From Neodontobutis hainanensis (lineage: Eukaryota; Chordata; Actinopteri; Gobiiformes; Odontobutidae): a stretch of DNA of 64,000 nt. Positions 58,456-64,000 of this stretch are shown here, in pieces (positions within the stretch are counted from its first letter, which is position 1; every line of letters starts with the position of its first letter). The DNA lies in the NCBI GenBank assembly GCA_024349245.1, contig JALDNG010000022.1, positions 15,113,501-15,177,500 of the forward strand. Reading direction: 5' to 3'. The position numbers were made by a program, and so were the translations under genes. The notes beneath the pieces were generated by a model. It was not told the DNA's origin and made no database searches. It saw only the letters and a list, made by a program, of their open reading frames with translations.

Positions 58456-59720
58456 GAAGGGTTGCACAACCTTATGATATTTATTTTTCAGTCAGTACTC
58501 ATCTCTACTTACCCCTCTGGCAACATGTAGTAACCTTAAAACCTTGAGAAAAAAATACCACAGTGTCACGGTGTGTGGTTACAGCTTTAAATACTTTTCA
58601 TTTTAGGTAAATGGATCTTGGGCAAATGTTATGAGACAAATACAAACTTAAATAAATGAGTGCATTTCCTCAAGGCAGGGCTTCAAACTCACTTATCCAC
58701 TTATTACACTGGTGTCACTGCTCTATTCATTTAGACACTACTTGATCGAAGATGTTAACAAGGGTTTTGAACCAGTTTGATTTAATATTTTGACAGAGTT
58801 CAGTTGAATCTTTGGCTCTTTCTGAACTTGTCTTCTCAGCTCAGAGTAATGGAATATCACAGAATTTGTTGTTTCAATATTATTATAGCGCATTGAAACA
58901 GGTTATTGCCTATACCTACAAGTAACAGAAGTGGCTGTGGTTCAGTCAAAATGAAAATGTATTTTTAACACTTATGCTTTTACTTTCCCTGGTTCGGTTG
59001 AATGGGAGACAACACATGTTAACTTCTTAAACATTGTGGATGTTTAGTCCCATAACTATAATTATGCCTCTCTGAGATAAATAAAGTAAATAACATAAAT
59101 GTTCATGGAATCTACAACATTTCTTATTATTGAAATTGATTCAAATGTCCTGGAAATTGTTCATATTAACAGAAAATGTATGTTATTTGCAAACTTTGGT
59201 GCACATTGAGTTTGAAACCCTATGACCTTTCAGTTTTAACTTGCTGTGCTACTACTTTTATAGTCGATATGAGACTCATATAGAGGAAAACAGACGTCTA
59301 CACATAAACCCTGGATAATTAAATAAAATGGGGCCTAAAACTCAACAAACAAAACAAAGTCTGTCCTGAAAAAGACCTGTAAATGACTTTCTTACAGAGT
59401 GTTTATAATTATTTGTAGGGATAACATTTAAAGTTGTCTATTTTTCTTTTTTCTATCACTCATCACTTAAAGTAATTCATATACATTTCTGTCTGGTATA
59501 TGTGCATGTATGTAAAGCTCATATAGATTTGTAAATAGACTTGGAGCTGTGGCCTCCTGGTGACTCTGAGATTATCAGGTTTGTTTGTGTTGTTTTACAC
59601 TCGGGCCTCAGAGCCACCAGGCAGGTTCTCAGGTGTCAAACCTGTGGGTGTCATTGGCAGCTGAAGGTCACAGGAGACTCAACACTCACATGACACACAG
59701 ACGAGATGTACTAAGACCCT

Positions 59721-59735
59721 CCACTAGATGGCACC
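59721..59735 (+). promoter_or_regulatory. CTCF consensus binding site
   Basis: CCACTAGATGGCACC fits the vertebrate CTCF core CCASYAGRKGGCRSY at all 15 positions. It lies 1.3 kb after the end of mob3a. Occupancy cannot be judged from sequence. Confidence 0.55.
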
Positions 59736-60189
59736 AGACACTGAAAACCACCACACTGAAAAATCTGTTTTACAGTATATCCCAGGCCATGAAATCCGTC
59801 CAGTGCCCCAGTTACATCCGTGAGGAGGGAAGTGGTTCGGGTTAAGCTGGTTATGTAAGAAGAGAAGCAGACTGTAGAGAAACAGATGTTAATACAGGCT
59901 TTTTGTCTTGAATGAACTGCAGCTTTGCATGACTGGGCCAACAATGGCTCTATAAACAAGCTCAAAACAACAAGTGTTGGGTTTAGTGCCACGTAAAGAA
60001 ATGACATACTACAGTCTGATTACAAAAGTCATTATTTATTTAGATGAGACTGATTAAAATGTCTTGCAAATTAGCATCTAACCAGAAATGCAGAAGCTAT
60101 AAGTGCAATGTACATACTGCATGTACAAGCAGGATATGTTCAGTAATTATAGATTTAAATTACAGATATACAGTAGGTTATGTATGGTA

Positions 60190-60560
60190 GTTCTGACAGA
60201 GACCAAGTCGTGTCCAGGACCAGAGAGTATCAAGAACAAATCCACTCTGTAACAGATACAAGGGAATAATTAACAAACCTAAAACCCAAGTCCAGTCTTA
60301 GACCAAGGTCCAGACTAATGGAGGCGTTTGGTGAAGGAGGCAGGGTTACATTAAGATTTTTAATTGAATATAAAGTTATTGAATGGACTTGTGTATCCGT
60401 TGTGGTCTTGTTTGGTCTTGATTTGTCTTGACATCCGAGACTGGGATCAGACCAAGTAAAAATTAGTTTGAGACCAAGACTTTTAGGAATCAAGATCTTG
60501 AAGACCAGGACCTTTAAAAGGACCCTGTCTTGTGTCTAGGTTTGAGTTCTACAACACTAG
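60190..60560. repeat. GACCAAG-type dispersed repeat, long copy
   Basis: About 370 bp, colinear with 29440-29835: GACCAAGTCGTGTCCAGGAC, AGTCCAGTCTTAGACCAAGG, TGAATATAAAGTTATTGAAT, GACATCCGAGAC, and closing GAGTTCTACAACACTA. Confidence 0.75.
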
Positions 60561-62278
60561 ACGTGACAGCACGTGACATTGACCTAAACAAACAAATCTG
60601 TTAAATATGCAAATGTGTTTACATAAAGTTGCAGCTCTTTTAACAGCATCTATAACAATTTACTACATCAGAAACATGCTGGGCGTCCCTTGGTGGACAA
60701 GGATTTTCCCCATAGTAATAATAAAAAAATATATAAATAAAACCACGTAAAGTACAGTGACGAACTCAATGATCTAGAGGTGATTTTTAAATCTGATAAA
60801 CTTCCTTATAACACACCACAGCAACACATCATGCAATTAAAAAAGAACCATGAAGAGGTCTGGACAAACACTCATCTGAATCACTCACACAAAAAGTACT
60901 CTGTGCACAATAGACTGTCTGTGTGTGTTTACCATGTAATCCATATGATGCACACACAAATATATCTATTACACTTCTAATCTAATATCAGCTGCAAACC
61001 CATCAATAATCCGTCAATAAATACCATCTGCAACCCCATTTATAAGAACGTTGGCCCATTGATCTTCTCAAATATAAAAGACACTGTGACCAAATCGTAG
61101 TTTCTAGATATAGATTTTACAGCAGTGTCTACAACAGCAATTGCAAAAATCAGTAACTCAATAGGGCTGCCAGATTCTAGTAATGCTATTAGCTGGTGTC
61201 AGAGAGAGCTTCTTGTTCTTGACCTCCCACGTGCTTTGGTCACTGCAGCATTTATAGCACTGCTTGGAAACTTAAAACTGTAAATGAAGATGATAAAAGT
61301 AGAAGGAACTGCGAGGATCTATGAATGTGTAAAGAAGCACAAACAAGTTGACAACCTGGGAAAATCATTGACTTATTCCCAGTTAGTGGTGCAAGCAGTG
61401 GCTCAGAGGTGACTTAAAAGATCTGACGAAATATGAACTTGAGGCTAATCTCAGTTAAACCAGAAGAGTCTCATATGAAATCAGAAAAAGCATGGACAAG
61501 TTTAGGTCTTATTCAATTTGCCCTGAAATAAGCCCGACTAAATACCGATGATTATTGCATTATGTACTGATCATCATCTGACTCTGTGGTTAGAGCTAAA
61601 ATACTTACTTTTATTTGTTTGTTTACTTTTTATTTACTTGACATAATGCTCTTAACATCTGTGCAACTGAGTTTTTTTTTTACTTTAGTTTAAGTCTATG
61701 GCTCTATTACAGCTTTTCCACTGACAATATGAACACAACACAATCATGAAACTAGACACTTATGAAGTTGACTAATGCTAAAAATGAATATATTTTTCAT
61801 ATATCTGATATTGTTTTAACTTACGTTGTGTTTTAGACTGACAAGGTGTTCATGGAGTAAGCTGTCTATCACTTTAATATAATCAGCAGAATACGTTATC
61901 ACTTGAATCTCAAACTAAAAGTCTGGTTGATCAAATCTGGTCTTTTTACAACTACAAGATTTCAACGCTACTCATTGGTGTCTATATTTACTCCTTGATA
62001 TAATACTCAGTGTTGTCCATTATTTAGAGTTTTAAACAACTGTTGTGACAATGAATCCAGCTCAAACGTACATGATGTAACTATCCAGCCTCATAACATC
62101 AACCACTGGGATGACCTCATTGCCCGGTGTAACCTGAGGCTGTTACAGGACTGTCCCGCCTCCCTCCTTCTATTCATTCAGCGGAGTACTCACTTCCTCT
62201 AAGTTTGTACCCTGGCAGCATCCCTTGTTCCTGTTACGTGCAAGATGAGCTGCGCGCGGCTTCGCTGTTCCCTCCCCT

Positions 62279-62280
<2 letters not shown>

Positions 62281-62352
<72 letters not shown>
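62281..62352. repeat. (GT)36 microsatellite
   Basis: An uninterrupted 72-bp run of GT. It makes the long Thr-His and Val-Cys reading frames around it artefacts. Confidence 0.97.
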
Positions 62353-62358
<6 letters not shown>

Positions 62359-62754
62359 CAGAGGAATGTACCCGACTGCCCTAAAGGCTTTCAAAGACAT
62401 GGCGGAAAGTACTGGAGAGGGGCCAAGGACAGGAGGAGGAATGTAAACGCTGCGCCAATCAACCTCAAAAGGACTCAGGCGGGGTTTACACAGCGGTCGC
62501 CTGTTGTTGTTGTGATGGCACGCTGTCGTTATTTGTGAAGAGAAATGAAGAGAAAGGGTTTGGGATGAGATAAAGTGACTCAGCAGCTGTCTGAACGAGC
62601 ACACACCCTTAACGGTTTTGTCTAGGGCTCAGGGCTGTTTGTGACCAGTGGTAACAAAACGTTTTATTGAATTTTCACAAAAACAAATGTTAGAGTAAAG
62701 ATGTAAAGATGATTAATACAAAGGGGAACAAATTGTATAGCGCAATATAAAGTA

Positions 62755-62895
62755 CGGCCCAGGGGCCAATTGTGGCTCAAGGGTAGATTTTATGTGGCCC
62801 TCAGGTTCTGTGATAAAATGTCTTTACACAAACAGGTTCAAATCCATCTAAAAACTTGTTCAAATTCATCTCAAACCTGATTAAATCCATCCAAT
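62755..62895. repeat. hAT-like remnant followed by a short 21-bp minisatellite
   Basis: GGCCCAGGGGCCAATTGTGG resembles hAT Charlie-like ends. Then about three units of the GTTCAAATCCATCTAAA type repeat seen at 1-160. Confidence 0.65.
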
Positions 62896-63104
62896 AAAAT
62901 CAGAAGAGACTGTCGGCCATTGGAAATTTACTTTCATCCAATGTAGCCGCTTTTGCAAAACAGGCCTAGTATAGAGAAAAGGTTACCACAATATAAAGTA
63001 ATCTCATTATCTTAATCGAATTACTTTTGTAGTTTTATTACACTTATTTATGTCTGTGTTAGCAGAGATTATAGCATGCATCACAAAGTTTGTGCATAAG
63101 AATA

Positions 63105-63340
63105 ACAGGTTTCAATAATAGCATTGTAATAGTGTAATAATAATATGATAACGAATAGGTAATACTATATTAATTATGGTTAATTTTCAAGTAGTTCCCA
63201 GCCCTGCATGACTTCCCTATACAAATTTATTTATGTTCACAATTCTAAATTACCCAATAACTAACCATAACTACAATACAATTTCCTTATTATTTCACTA
63301 TTATCATGTTATTACCGAGCTAGAATTATAAAGTGCGACC
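63105..63340. mobile_element. Foldback MITE, second copy
   Basis: GGTAATACTATATTAATTAT then GGTTAATTT on the left and TAACCATAACTACAATACA on the right pair as inverted repeats. The right end TTATTACCGAGC...AAAGTGCGACC matches the 11857-12068 element. It is more diverged. Confidence 0.65.
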
Positions 63341-64000
63341 GAATATTAGACCAAGGGACATAAAGGTAGATTTATTGTTACTGTTTGACCCAGATACAAG
63401 CTGTGATCATCAGATGATTAAGTAGTAGTAGAAGTACACCCGGACCCGATTCAAAACTGTTAGAGATACATAGTTCATAGTTAATTGATACTGTTATATA
63501 TATATATATATATTTGCAGCTATTATGGATGTGTGCTTTTCAGCTAACATGTTTATACTAGTTCAGTTACTTTTTAATGTTCACAGATTGGGAGTTTATT
63601 TGTTTGAACTGCACATGTTACTGCTGCTGCTGGTATAACATGGAAATTTACTCCTATAAAGTAATTATTACATAACCCCTTAATCCCAAAGCCTGTTTAC
63701 AATTGTACAGTTAAAACACTAAATTAAATTTAGTACTAGTCCTCTTCTTAATCTGCAGTAATCTGATTAGCAACTGATTTTGCAGACACTGCCTTTTTGT
63801 GACAAATTGACTGACAAGACAATGCTTTTTAATTACCACAGACCATGCATTACACCGAAAGACATTCAAGTCTGTGGTACAATGTGCTTGGATTGTGCCT
63901 GACCCTTTTTACATCACACAATGTAAAAGGGTGTTTCTGTGTTGACTATGCAAACACTATACAAAGCTCCTTCTGTTCAGTGTTTGTCCGTGAACTGTAA

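Larger units (their letters stand above)
58456..64000. other. Intergenic stretch of 5.5 kb, no supported gene
   Basis: It holds a CTCF-consensus site (59721), a long GACCAAG-type repeat (60190-60560), a (GT)36 run (62281-62352), a minisatellite and hAT-like remnant (62755-62895), a second foldback MITE (63105-63340) and a (TA)n run near 63494. A GC-richer zone at 62140-62560 could be a promoter, but no exon was recognised. Confidence 0.6.

Noticed and set aside
62245..62604. Frames of about 100 codons on both strands around a dinucleotide run
   Set aside because: They are translations of a (GT)36 microsatellite.

Overview
The window is nuclear DNA from a ray-finned fish, most likely a spiny-rayed teleost. 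It is AT-rich, with small exons behind GT-AG splice sites, some introns of 73-140 bp, and many fish-type mobile elements (L2 and RTE/Rex-like LINEs, tRNA-derived SINEs, hAT-like and foldback MITEs, microsatellites). Nothing bacterial or viral was seen.

Three protein genes are supported by exons whose splice phases join exactly. (1) The minus strand from the left edge to 21494 carries the first ten coding exons of adamts10, a secreted zinc metalloprotease of the extracellular matrix. The signal peptide, propeptide, catalytic domain and start of the disintegrin-like domain are here; the rest lies beyond position 1. A GC-rich block at 31.2-31.45 kb is the likely upstream first exon. (2) The plus strand from about 32.36 to 50.0 kb is zap70, the tandem-SH2 tyrosine kinase of T-cell receptor signalling. 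It has a likely non-coding first exon ending at 32534 and twelve coding exons (41331-49343) encoding 605 residues. (3) The plus strand from about 51.2 to 58.45 kb is mob3a, a MOB-family adaptor of 216 residues in three coding exons. adamts10 and zap70 lie head to head, with candidate promoters about 1 kb apart; zap70 and mob3a lie head to tail.

The rest is intron and intergenic DNA. Its best-resolved insertions are a 5'-truncated LINE with a perfect 12-bp target-site duplication in zap70 intron 4, a tRNA-derived SINE with a 10-bp duplication in a mob3a intron, a 733-bp hAT-like element with an 8-bp duplication in an adamts10 intron, and a 343-bp MITE with a perfect 9-bp duplication nested in an older repeat in zap70 intron 1. 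The 58.5-64 kb stretch has no supported gene.

The observations most worth a second look concern the ZAP-70 linker (interdomain B). Two micro-exons form an in-frame 63-nt cassette carrying the Tyr292-like site, the next intron is 123 nt and fully open in frame, and the residue equivalent to human Tyr315 is not tyrosine. Two SINE families also share their 3' ends with two different LINE types in the same window.
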